Below are positions 14,524 through 22,688 of a stretch of 32,615 nucleotides of DNA, piece after piece. Positions within the stretch are counted from its first letter, which is position 1; each line of letters opens with the position of its first letter. Under the pieces are notes generated by a model. It did not search any database. It was not told the origin of the DNA and saw only the letters and a program-made list of their open reading frames with translations. This DNA is from CAZOWW01 sp964583765 (GTDB lineage: Bacteria > Actinomycetota > Actinomycetes > Actinomycetales > Kineosporiaceae). The stretch lies in contig CAZOWW010000061.1 of NCBI GenBank assembly GCA_964583765.1, positions 1-32,615 on the forward strand, written 5' to 3'. Both the position numbers and the translations under genes were made by a program.

Positions 14524-17163
14524 CTACTCCCGCAGGCTCAGGTTGGCGACGATCCGGCCGTCCCGCGGGTCGACGGCGACGATGCGGCCCGTGCCGTCAT
14601 GCGCGGTGACCACCCCGTCGTGGTGGCGCAACGCCACGGCCGCTGCACCCGCGAAGCGGATGCGAGCCGTCGTCCCGGGCCATGTCGGATCGGCATCGGA
14701 CGTCAAGCCCAGGAGATCCACGGTCAAGTCCCGCCCCGCGGTGGGTGCCGCCATGGGTCGATCTTCCTCGGAACGGAGTACGGCGTGCAGCGGCCCGGCG
14801 GCGAGCACACCGACGGCCCTCGGATCCGTCACCCGCCCGAACTTCCTGCCGGCGTTCCTGTACAGCGTCAGCAGGGGACCGGAGCCGGTGTCATGAAGGG
14901 TCAGCAGGCCGGTACCCGCGGCTGCGGCAACACCGCGCAGCTGTCCCGGCGCGTTGGGGGCGGTGATCCTGACTGGTTCGCGGTGGCGCAGAGTCAGGTC
15001 CGGCAAGGACCAGGACCACAGCTGCGGCACTCCGTCGACGCTCACCACCGCACCCTGGACGAGGGCGCTCAACCAGCCAGGGCCCCGGGCGAGGCTGTGC
15101 ACGGCAATCTCGGGTCCCAACTCACGCCAGAGAAGGCGCGGTCGCGGCGCGGTGATGTCCAGGAACGCCAGCCCGTGGTCGTCCTCCAGGATCAGGACGG
15201 CGCCGTCGAAACTGCCCACGATCCGTTGGGCGCTCAGGTGGGCCCGATGCCGCGCTCTGCGGGTCGCCAGGTCGAGGTGATGGATGTCGACAGTGGTCTC
15301 TCCCCGACCGAGCAGGAGCACGGTTCGGCCGTGGTCGGCGACGACCAGTCGGTCGGCACGTACGTCCCAGCGGGCGCGCACCCGCCCCTCACGGGTCAGC
15401 AACCGGGCCCCGGAATCGCCGAGTCCGACGAGCACCCCGGCGGGAAGGAGCACCGCATCCCGCACCTGGCGGTGCCCCGGGGTGGCATGAGCTTCGATCT
15501 CGACCGGGAAGGACGGAACGGGCAGCCGGTCGAAGGTTGTGGGCGGTGCGTCCGCCGCCAGCAGGTGGTCGGCGCGCTTCCGAAGCCCCAGCACGACCCG
15601 GCGGACCGTGCGTTCCGGGGAATGGGCCAGCAGGGTGGGCTCTCGCGTGAGCAACCGCAACGCCTCGGATGCCAGGCGGCGGTCGACCACGGGGTCGTCG
15701 CAGCGCAAGTCGCCCAGAGCGGTGACGAACGAGCCCCGGGCGGCGGCGAGTTCGACCGCGTCGCCGGCCAGCAGACCGAGGGCAGCATCCACGGCCGCGA
15801 CCGTGGGGCGGTGGGTGACGAGGTGCGCAAGCAGCCGGGTGCCCCCCGGGCCGCCGACCGCGATCCCCGCCGGCAGATGCGGCAGGACGAGCGGGCGCAG
15901 AGTCGGATCGACCCAGGCCGCGTCCACCGCAGCCTGAAGGTCCCCGCCGTCGAGAAGCCGCTGGACCCATTCCGTCCGCAGCGATCGGGCCGCGTCCGGA
16001 TCGGACCCCGCCAGGTGCTTGACGGCATCCGCGAAGCCACCGCGCAGGCGGGCAAGATCCACCGCGCGGTCCCGCCGCCCGGCCCGCCACCACAACCGGA
16101 TCGCCACCGCCGGTTCGAGCCGGCGTCCTTCGGCCACCTCGGCGGCCAATGCGTAACGGTGGTGACGCTCCAGCAGCAGCACGGCATCCCAGACGTTGCC
16201 GAGCAGGTCGGACCGGACGAACGCGGCCTCCTCGATGCGACCGAGTCGTTCCAGGTCCTCCGCCGCATCGACGTACAGCGCCCGCAGGTAGTCCTGAACC
16301 GTGACCGACGAGGGAACGACCCGACCGGCTCCGAGCATCCTTGCGGTGGGTGTCAGCCGGCCCCGCCTGGGCAGAGGAAGCCGCACGGACAGCCGGCCGC
16401 CCGTCCCACCGAGCGCAATGGCACGCCGTAACGCCTCGTCGAACCGGGCATGCCCGAAGTCCTCGGCCAGCGAGCGGACGTACCGCTCATGGCGCGACCG
16501 GAAGAGCACTCCCGCGGGGCCGCCCATCGCCCAGGCAGTGAGGCCGGCGAACGGACTCCAGGGCTCGTGTGCCGGTTCACGTCCCTGTCGACCCGCCGCA
16601 CCACCGCGCCCTGCCCGTCCCCACCTTGCCCGTCCCCACACGGGCCACTGCCACCCGGTGCGCCGGCTCGCCGCCGCCTCGCGAGCGGCGAGCATCCAGG
16701 TCACGCGCTGGGCCTCCCGGCCGTCACCGACCCGAGCCGCCCCTCGCAGGGTGGTGAGCGGCGGTGCGGGCGGTTCCGGCACCACCACCTGCCCACGGGC
16801 CCGCTGAGGGAGGCTCAGCAGGTGCACCGGCAGGTCACCGAGGTCCACCCACCCGCTCACGTCGACCCGCGGCAGCGCGAGGAGGTCGACCAGCAGCGGA
16901 CGGCCGTGCCGCCAGACCGCCCCCCGTCCGTCGGACCCGATCCGGAAGGGCAGTCCCGGCGCGTGTTCCGCACGGATGCTGCCGGTGCCTGGCAGGGACA
17001 GCAACCACGCCCCGTCCGGCAGGGCGTACAGGTGCGAGCCACGCTCCCAGGTCGCGATCACCCGGGCGCGTGCGGCCCGCTCCCCGATCACGGCCGGGTC
17101 GATGAGGTAGCCGTCGGCGGCCACCCGGCCCCGAACTGGTGGCCCCGTGACGGGCGCCGTCAT
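14524..17163 (-). CDS. bpX6-like beta-propeller protein of a MoxR-vWA ternary system
   Basis: The ATG at 17163 overlaps the upstream vWA gene stop (ATGA) and yields 879 residues. The N-terminal 130 residues form a strand-rich module (YLIDPAVIGERAARARVIATW...LLSLPGTGSI). A low-complexity Arg/Gly/Trp linker and a helical central part of TPR-like appearance (about 230-540) follow. The last 330 residues have repeated four-strand blade patterns such as GVLVGLGDSGARLLTREGRVRARWDV and VLILEDDHGLAFLD, typical of a WD/PQQ-like propeller. I assign it to the bpX6 type of the MoxR-vWA-beta-propeller ternary systems mainly from operon context and architecture. In these predicted conflict systems the propeller proteins are thought to recognise a target or scaffold the complex. 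Confidence 0.72.
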   Translation of the reverse strand: MTAPVTGPPVRGRVAADGYLIDPAVIGERAARARVIATWERGSHLYALPDGAWLLSLPGTGSIRAEHAPGLPFRIGSDGRGAVWRHGRPLLVDLLALPRVDVSGWVDLGDLPVHLLSLPQRARGQVVVPEPPAPPLTTLRGAARVGDGREAQRVTWMLAAREAAASRRTGWQWPVWGRARWGRAGRGGAAGRQGREPAHEPWSPFAGLTAWAMGGPAGVLFRSRHERYVRSLAEDFGHARFDEALRRAIALGGTGGRLSVRLPLPRRGRLTPTARMLGAGRVVPSSVTVQDYLRALYVDAAEDLERLGRIEEAAFVRSDLLGNVWDAVLLLERHHRYALAAEVAEGRRLEPAVAIRLWWRAGRRDRAVDLARLRGGFADAVKHLAGSDPDAARSLRTEWVQRLLDGGDLQAAVDAAWVDPTLRPLVLPHLPAGIAVGGPGGTRLLAHLVTHRPTVAAVDAALGLLAGDAVELAAARGSFVTALGDLRCDDPVVDRRLASEALRLLTREPTLLAHSPERTVRRVVLGLRKRADHLLAADAPPTTFDRLPVPSFPVEIEAHATPGHRQVRDAVLLPAGVLVGLGDSGARLLTREGRVRARWDVRADRLVVADHGRTVLLLGRGETTVDIHHLDLATRRARHRAHLSAQRIVGSFDGAVLILEDDHGLAFLDITAPRPRLLWRELGPEIAVHSLARGPGWLSALVQGAVVSVDGVPQLWSWSLPDLTLRHREPVRITAPNAPGQLRGVAAAAGTGLLTLHDTGSGPLLTLYRNAGRKFGRVTDPRAVGVLAAGPLHAVLRSEEDRPMAAPTAGRDLTVDLLGLTSDADPTWPGTTARIRFAGAAAVALRHHDGVVTAHDGTGRIVAVDPRDGRIVANLSLRE

Positions 17164-18953
17164 CGGAGGCTCTCCACACGCAGTCTGACCTGCCCGGAGC
17201 CCAGGTCGCCGACCTCGACCACGCCGTCCTCCCGCTCGACGGCGATCAGGGGCAGTCGGGCGTGCAGCGCAGGCGGGGCGATCCCGCCAGACCACCGCGT
17301 CAGGGTGCGTGTGCCCTGCCTGGACACGAACCTCACCAGTACCCCGCCGCCGCCCACGGTGACCAGCCCCGGAACATCGCCGATCCGCGTCACGCCCACC
17401 ACCTTCGTCCCCGTGTCCACGTCCACGGGCACGCCGGGATCCGGCGACGAGGGCGCGGCACTGCACGCCGTGATCGGACGCGTTTGATGGACCAGGTCTG
17501 CGAGCCGCCAACCACCGCCGTCCTGCCAGGCGATCGCCCCTGCCCCCAGGTGCGTCTCGGGCACCGGTCCGCTGTCCTGGACCGGTCCGAACCGACCGGC
17601 GCCCCCATTGAGTGCCACCCAGAGGTGATCGTCGAAGTGCATCGCCACGAGGGGCACATCGACCTCCGTCGAGGGTGAGACCGCGACCGTGGTTCCCCAT
17701 GTCTCGAAGGTCCCGGCCGGGGACAGCCGCCACCAACTCCCCCCCAGCCGCACCAGGAGCTCACCAGATCGGAAGAACAGCTCGGCGGGCGGTTCGGCGG
17801 CGAGGGAATCGACATCTGCGGACATCAGCCCGAGCTCGGTCAACGGCACCCTGATCCGGTCCACGTCGGCCAGCCGCTTGCCCACGATGCGTACCTCCAG
17901 CACATCGTCGACCGCGACCAGCGCCACCCACCTCGTCCCGATCCTCGACGCCGCCAGCACTGGTCCGGGGAACCGCCGGACACGGGGTTGTCCCGTCTGC
18001 GCGCCGGGGTCGGGAACCCGCTGGGTCACGAGTCTGTGGGCGTCGGCACCACGGGCGAGCAGGAACGGCGCCGCGCCCGGAAGTCGCATCTGACGCAGGC
18101 CTCCACCTGCGGATGAGGTTCGCGTCGGCGCAGTCCGGCGCCACCCCTGGCCCCGCAGTACCCGGACTGCCAGGTCCAGGGCCGGCAAGGGCAGGTGGAC
18201 ACGCTCCCCGGCCAGCCCGACGACGAGCGCCGTGGGGCCGGCCTCGGTCCAGTCGCTCTCCTGGACCACGACCCGCCGAGGCCACCGACCAGTCATGCCG
18301 GAGGAAGCCGGTACCGCTCCGGAGGACGCACGGGCGAGCCGGTCCGCGATCACGGCCCAGGCCTGCTCCGGACGCTCGACGACGTCGGCCCAGGCCCGTA
18401 GATCCTCCACCGTCGCCGGACGGCGGCCGCGAGCGCCCAGCCAGGCCTCGAGCATCGCCGGGAGATCACCCTCCAACCAGGATCCCGCCGGTGAGGTGAG
18501 GACGCCCAGGCGGAACTCCGCACCTGCCGCGGTGGCGCGTCGATGCAGCACCAGGGCCATGGCCAGTTGGGCCAGGCGAGGACCACCGTGGAGATCGGGA
18601 CCGGTATCCACGAGCAGAACGCTCCGGCCACGTACGGTGTCGTGGGTGCGGGCCTGCGCCAGGTACAGGAGCTCCCCCATGGCCGCGCGGCGAAGGAACT
18701 CCTCGGGAACGTCCTGAGCCAGCGCCCACTGCGAGATCAGCATCCGGTCAGCGACGCCCCGACGGGTCAGGCCACCGAGCCCGTCCGGCACCCCGTCCGG
18801 CACCCCGTCCGGTGCGTCGACCGCGGAGTGCCTGCCCACCAGTTCGTCCAGCCGGTGCAGCATCGGCCCCAGCGCGATCGCGATGTCAGGACGCAGGGCC
18901 GACAGCTGCTCCGACCAGGCCGCCAACCCCGACGGCAACCGGGAGCCGGTCAT
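17160..18953 (-). CDS. Degenerate vWA domain plus beta-propeller protein of the ternary system
   Basis: The ATG at 18953 overlaps the bpX5-like gene stop; the product is 597 residues. Residues about 100-270 look like a von Willebrand A fold: RSVLLVDTGPDLHGG heads the first strand where MIDAS would read DxSxS, and LGVLTSPAGSWLEGDL, WAVIADRLARA and RRVVVQESDWTEAG follow. The metal-site serines are missing, so metal binding is doubtful. The C-terminal half has propeller-like strands (PVLAASRIGTRWVALVAVDD, LVRLGGSWWRLSPAGTFETWG, LVTVGGGGVLVRFVSRQGTRTL). Fusion of vWA and propeller in one chain, between a MoxR ATPase and another propeller protein, is characteristic of bpX ternary systems. Asp-Gly-Val-Pro repeats near residue 53 are another in-frame tandem expansion. 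Confidence 0.75.
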   Translation of the reverse strand: MTGSRLPSGLAAWSEQLSALRPDIAIALGPMLHRLDELVGRHSAVDAPDGVPDGVPDGLGGLTRRGVADRMLISQWALAQDVPEEFLRRAAMGELLYLAQARTHDTVRGRSVLLVDTGPDLHGGPRLAQLAMALVLHRRATAAGAEFRLGVLTSPAGSWLEGDLPAMLEAWLGARGRRPATVEDLRAWADVVERPEQAWAVIADRLARASSGAVPASSGMTGRWPRRVVVQESDWTEAGPTALVVGLAGERVHLPLPALDLAVRVLRGQGWRRTAPTRTSSAGGGLRQMRLPGAAPFLLARGADAHRLVTQRVPDPGAQTGQPRVRRFPGPVLAASRIGTRWVALVAVDDVLEVRIVGKRLADVDRIRVPLTELGLMSADVDSLAAEPPAELFFRSGELLVRLGGSWWRLSPAGTFETWGTTVAVSPSTEVDVPLVAMHFDDHLWVALNGGAGRFGPVQDSGPVPETHLGAGAIAWQDGGGWRLADLVHQTRPITACSAAPSSPDPGVPVDVDTGTKVVGVTRIGDVPGLVTVGGGGVLVRFVSRQGTRTLTRWSGGIAPPALHARLPLIAVEREDGVVEVGDLGSGQVRLRVESLR

Positions 18954-19468
18954 CGGGACACCGCTCCGGCATCCGCCCAACCGTCGTCCCCCAGGCCGAC
19001 CACGGCCTCGCCGTCCGAGCCGTTCCCGTTCCCGCCGACCGCCCCGTCCCTGCCGCCCGCGGCGTCCCGGCAGGCCTCCAGGACGGCGAGGTCGACGACG
19101 TCACCGGGCATCGGTGCGGCGAGCAGCGCCCAGGGCAACAGGACGACCAGATCATGACCGGCGGGCAACCGACCTCGACAGACGGAGGCCAGAAACTCCA
19201 TGGGGAGCGAGAGCCGGCGTGTGGTGGGCACCAACACCCCACACTCCCAACCCAGGTAGACGGCTCCCTCGCACCAGGGCAGCTCGTCCGTTGCGCCGAG
19301 GACGACACCGCCACCCTGACCCAGGACCACCCGGAGGGCATATCCGGCCTGGACCTGGCGCACGGTCGCTGACAGCAAGTCGGCCAGGTCCTCTGCCCGG
19401 GACGTCACTGCCACCGCGGGCAGAGGCGGTTCCCTCCCGGTCCACGACACCGCCACGCACGTGTTCAT
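18950..19468 (-). CDS. bpX5-like small protein of the ternary system
   Basis: The ATG at 19468 overlaps the MoxR stop (ATGA) and gives 172 residues. A short N-terminal strand (CVAVSWTGREPPLP), Asp/Glu-rich helix starts and the motif CEGAVYLGWECGVLVPTTRRLSLPMEFLASV are visible, ending in a Gly/Asn/Asp-rich low-complexity tail. The sequence around YLGWE..VLVPT..R..LP resembles the family described as bpX5 of the MoxR-vWA-beta-propeller systems. It lies where that component belongs, between MoxR and vWA. No enzymatic residues are apparent, so it probably acts as an adaptor or recognition subunit. The assignment comes from motif memory and context, not a search. Confidence 0.65.
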   Translation of the reverse strand: MNTCVAVSWTGREPPLPAVAVTSRAEDLADLLSATVRQVQAGYALRVVLGQGGGVVLGATDELPWCEGAVYLGWECGVLVPTTRRLSLPMEFLASVCRGRLPAGHDLVVLLPWALLAAPMPGDVVDLAVLEACRDAAGGRDGAVGGNGNGSDGEAVVGLGDDGWADAGAVSR

Positions 19469-20804
19469 CCGCGCACGGCGGCCACCAGCCGACCCCGGAC
19501 CTGTGCCAGCGCCTCGGGCAGAGCGTCCTCGGCGAAGCAGGCATCGATCTCCCGCAGCGTCGCCTCGATCCGCAGTCGGTCGGCGTCCGCGCCGCGGACG
19601 ACGGCCCACGCCCTGTACGCGAGCCCCGCGAGCAGGTTAGGCCGTCAGGCTCGCAGCCAGGAAGCTGCGCNNNNNNNNNNCCCCCGCTCCGCAGGCGGTC
19701 GTCGGCCTCGCCGCGGACGACGCCCGACTCCGTGTCCTCGAGCCCCGCGAGCAGTTCCTCCGCCGTGCCGGTCAGTCGCTCCGCCCGTGCCCGGATCCCG
19801 CGGGACAGTTCCTCCGCCGCGCAGGGCAGAGTCGCGCTGCGGGCCTCCTTCATGAGATCCGCCAGCGCCTCCTGGGCGTCCGCCTGGGCATCGCTGGTCG
19901 GCACCACCAGCGGCAACACCCACAGATCGGCGGCCGTGGCCGTGACCCGGCCGTCCAGCACCGCCGCGGACGCGACCAGCCCCTGCGCCCGTACCACTCG
20001 GCGGTCGCTCAGCTGCACTCCGGACGCGCGCAGCCGACGAACCGCGGTGGCCAACAGGGAGTGCACAGGACGCAGGTCACAACTCCTCGCTGCGGCGGAC
20101 AACCGATCCACAGCGGCAAGGACGTCAGTGGCCCGGCGGCTGCTCGGCACACCTCCGGCCCAGCCCACCTCGAACATCTCCTCCAGCCGGGAGTCTGCGA
20201 CCGGTTCCACGAACACCCGGGCGAGGAACCGGTCCGCGAAGGCCGCCAGCGCCGGGTCCTCGGGCAGCACATTGGTGGCCCCGACACACACCCGCAGGGG
20301 GCAGGCCATCACGGTGCTGCCCCGCCGGAAGGTCCGCTCGTTCAAGATGCTCAGCAGGGTATTCAGGATCGCGGTCGACCCGAGGAACACCTCGTCCAGG
20401 AACGCGATCTCCGCTTCCGGCAGCATTCCCGCGGTTTCGATCTCCACCACGCCGTCCCGCAGACGACGCAGATCCACCGGGCCGAACACCTCGTTCGGCT
20501 CGGTGAACCGGCCCACCAGGTACTCGAAGTACTGCCCACCCAGTCCGGAGGCCACGCGGCGTACGGCCTGCGATTTCGCCGTCCCGGGCGGTCCGACCAC
20601 CAACAGGTGCTCCCCCGCGACAGCACAGAGCATCACCGTCTCGACCAGGAGCTCCCGTTCCACCAGTCCCCGGCGCGCCTCCGCGGCGACTGCGCGCAGC
20701 AGTTCGCTGTCCTCGGCCAGTCCTCCTGACCCCGCCCACCCGGCTGGCCTGGCCACGTCATCCAGCGCAGGCTCCACCTCGGACCCCCGATCCCCGTCAC
20801 TCAC
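19465..20804 (-). CDS. MoxR-family AAA+ ATPase, interrupted by a scaffold gap
   Basis: The GTG at 20804 fits a leaderless start with TACACT eight bases upstream; an in-frame GTG at 20849 is the alternative. Walker A GPPGTAKS (71-78), EVFGPVDL, Walker B EIAFLDEVF (Asp137-Glu138), sensor 1 CVGATN and the arginine finger ADRFLARV mark a RavA-type MoxR ATPase, the motor of the ternary system. MoxR proteins form hexamers that remodel partners, often with a vWA protein. Ten N at 19671-19680 split the gene. After the gap the C-terminal tail (residues ending LAQVRGRLVAAVRG) is readable to the stop overlapping the next ATG, but a TGA sits in that frame just right of 19640. The sequence beside the gap is therefore unreliable or frameshifted, and full length is unknown. 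Confidence 0.8.
19671..19680. other. Ten-N scaffold gap inside the MoxR gene
   Basis: This run of N marks an unresolved join. Frames do not match across it, and roughly 30 bases to its left carry an in-frame stop relative to the MoxR tail, suggesting poor contig-end sequence. Confidence 0.98.
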
Positions 20805-20818
20805 GGTCTGTGAGTGTA
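20805..20818 (-). promoter_or_regulatory. Possible leaderless promoter of the ternary operon
   Basis: On the minus strand TACACT (20818-20813) is followed by eight bases and then the GTG at 20804, a spacing expected for transcription starting at the start codon. A CTGACC -35-like hexamer lies about 19 bases upstream. No Shine-Dalgarno sequence is present at this start. Confidence 0.4.
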
Positions 20819-20853
20819 GATCCGCGGCGTTCCCCGCGGTCAGTGTCACCGCC

Positions 20854-21045
20854 GCCCGGCGTTGCGGGGATGCTGCTTCGCCGTCCGCTCGTTGCCCCGC
20901 CGGTAGTTGCCGGTCCAGCGGGCCATGACCAGCCGCTCGTCACCACCGCCCACCTCGTCCAGGAACTCGGCCGCACGGGTTCCGCGCAGCGTGGCCGGAG
21001 GAACCCCGGTCAGCACTGAACGGCTCCGCTCGGCGGGGGCGGCGG
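20854..21045 (-). pseudogene. Truncated second copy of a small actinobacterial gene and neighbouring 3' end
   Basis: Bases 20854-20994 match 23596-23736 over 141 bp with only about six differences and encode the C-terminal half of the same small protein (TLRGTRAAEFLDE...MARWTGNYRRGNERT...QHPRNAGR). At 20994/20995 the match jumps to the block found at 23884-23935, so this copy lacks the 147 bases coding the N-terminus and upstream region. It cannot make the full protein. Confidence 0.8.
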
Positions 21046-21142
21046 TGCTGCGCGCCGGCCAGGAGGCCGGCGAGGTGCAGGCGGGAACCGCCCCGACCCC
21101 CACGGCCTGGCCCCCTTCGGGTGCAGCGCACCCCGGGAGAGG

Positions 21143-21171
21143 TTGACGGCACACCCAGGCGAGAGCAATAT
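21143..21171 (+). promoter_or_regulatory. Sigma70-like promoter of the ABC-tetR operon
   Basis: TTGACG at 21143-21148 and CAATAT at 21166-21171 are separated by 17 bases, close to the housekeeping consensus and unusually clear for this GC content. The -10 box runs into the first operator. Confidence 0.65.
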
Positions 21172-21200
21172 GAGCATGCGTTCATGAGCAAGCGCTCATA
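21169..21200. promoter_or_regulatory. Two overlapping TetR-type operators
   Basis: ATGAGC-N4-GTTCAT (21170-21185) and the perfect ATGAGC-N4-GCTCAT (21184-21199) overlap by two bases. They cover the -10 box and transcription start region of the ABC operon. The TetR gene at the end of the operon is the likely regulator, giving drug- or metabolite-induced derepression. Confidence 0.75.
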
Positions 21201-21218
21201 CTGCCGACCGGAGGAATC

Positions 21219-21935
21219 ATGGATCTCGAGCTCACCGGGCTCACGAAACGCTACGGGGCGGTGAGCGCCGTGCGGGACCTGACCACCCGGGTCGTCCCAG
21301 GGCAGGTAACGGCGTTCCTGGGACCCAATGGCGCGGGCAAGACGACGACATTGAGGATGCTTCTGGGGTTGATCCGGCCTGACGCCGGTGAGGCGTTGTT
21401 CGACGGTCGCCCCTACCGCGCCCTGAAGGCGCCCCGCCGTGCGGTCGGTGCCATCCTGGGCTCGGAGGGGTTCCACTTCGGTCGCAGTGGCCGTGACCAC
21501 CTGCGGATAGTGGCGACAGCCGCGAAGATACCCGCCACCCGCATCGCCGAAATGCTCGACCTCGTCGAGCTCACTGATGCCGCTGATCGCCGCGTCGGCG
21601 GCTATTCCCTGGGCATGCGCCAGCGCCTGGGCCTCGCCTGCGCGTTGCTCGGCGACCCGCAGGTGCTGATCGCCGACGAGCCGACCAACGGACTGGACCC
21701 CGAGGGCATCGCCTGGATGCGGGACCTGCTGCGCAAGGCCGCCGCGGACGGGCGCACGGTGCTGATCTCCAGCCACTTCCTCGCCGAGGTCAGCCGTACC
21801 GCCGACCGGCTTCTGGTCATCGACCACGGCACGCTGCGCTTCGACGGACCGCTCACCGATCTCGCCGGCGGCACGGCGGACGCCGAGGCCCTCGAAACAT
21901 CCTTCCTCCGGCTCACTTCGGGAGCACCGGCATGA
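21219..21935 (+). CDS. ABC-2 type exporter ATP-binding protein
   Basis: The ATG at 21219 follows CGGAGG with 4-base spacing. The 238-residue protein has Walker A GPNGAGKT (about 36-43), the signature YSLGMRQRL and Walker B VLIADEPTNGLDPEG, with a switch His in SSHFLAEVSR. This is the layout of BcrA/DrrA-like ATPases that power peptide or drug exporters. It acts with the membrane protein encoded by the overlapping next gene, and both precede a TetR regulator. Lanthipeptide self-immunity exporters belong to this class, but many antibiotic and lipid exporters do too, and the cassette is far from the lanthipeptide genes. Confidence 0.93.
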   Translation: MDLELTGLTKRYGAVSAVRDLTTRVVPGQVTAFLGPNGAGKTTTLRMLLGLIRPDAGEALFDGRPYRALKAPRRAVGAILGSEGFHFGRSGRDHLRIVATAAKIPATRIAEMLDLVELTDAADRRVGGYSLGMRQRLGLACALLGDPQVLIADEPTNGLDPEGIAWMRDLLRKAAADGRTVLISSHFLAEVSRTADRLLVIDHGTLRFDGPLTDLAGGTADAEALETSFLRLTSGAPA

Positions 21936-22666
21936 CCGCGCTGATCAGATCCGAGCTACTCAAACTCTTCACCGTCCGCGCCCCGCGGTGGATCGTGCTC
22001 GCGCAGATCCCCCTGTTCGCGATGGCAGCCAGTGGCGCCATCGTCTCGGGTGCCATCTCCACCCATGATCTGGCCACAGAAGACGGCCAGCGTCTCCTGC
22101 TCTCCCATGGTGGCGTGGGGGCCATCTTGTCCCTGTGCCTCGGGATCACCCTGAGCGCAGGGGAGTTCCGGCACGGCACGGTCGTGGACACCTTCCTCAG
22201 CGAGCCACGCCGGGACCGCGTCATCGCGGCCAAGCTCACCGCCGCGGGGATGGTCGGACTCGCCATCGGGGTGATCATCGCCGCCGCGACCCTCGTGGTC
22301 GGCCTGATCTGGTGCGTGGCCAAGGACGTGACCCTGGACTGGTCCGTTGCCGGCCGGAGCGCCATCGGCATCGTGGCCTGGCAGGCTCTGTTCACCGTGA
22401 TCGGGGCTGCGCTCGGCGCGATGATCCGAGCGCAGGGAGCTGCGATCGCCGCCTCCGTGGCGTGGCTGTTCATCGCCGAGACCGCCCTAGGCCAACTGAT
22501 CAGCTCGATCGCACGGTGGCTGCCGGCGAGTGCGGCCTCGGCCACGGGCAACGCGCCGGCCGACTGGCTGCTCCCGCAAGCCTGCGGCGGGCTGGTCCTT
22601 CTCGGGTGGACGCTGGCCGCTGCCGCCGGGGCCGTCTTCCTGACCCGCCGGCGTGACCTGGCCTGA
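21932..22666 (+). CDS. ABC-2 type exporter permease
   Basis: It starts at an ATG overlapping the ATPase stop by 4 bp and has 244 residues with six hydrophobic segments. These include IVLAQIPLFAMAASGAIVSG, GVGAILSLCLGITLSAGEFRHGTV, MVGLAIGVIIAAATLVVGLIW, QALFTVIGAALGAMI, AIAASVAWLFIAETAL and LLGWTLAAAAGAVFL. The sequence EFRHGTV is common in ABC-2 permeases paired with BcrA-like ATPases. It is the membrane half of the exporter; the substrate cannot be read from sequence. Confidence 0.9.
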   Translation: MTALIRSELLKLFTVRAPRWIVLAQIPLFAMAASGAIVSGAISTHDLATEDGQRLLLSHGGVGAILSLCLGITLSAGEFRHGTVVDTFLSEPRRDRVIAAKLTAAGMVGLAIGVIIAAATLVVGLIWCVAKDVTLDWSVAGRSAIGIVAWQALFTVIGAALGAMIRAQGAAIAASVAWLFIAETALGQLISSIARWLPASAASATGNAPADWLLPQACGGLVLLGWTLAAAAGAVFLTRRRDLA

Positions 22667-22688
22667 GCGCAGATGGTTGTATCAGCCC

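Noticed and set aside
17164..17736. Upstream extension of the bpX6-like gene
   Set aside because: It would lie inside the vWA-propeller gene; the ATGA overlap at 17160-17163 gives a natural start.
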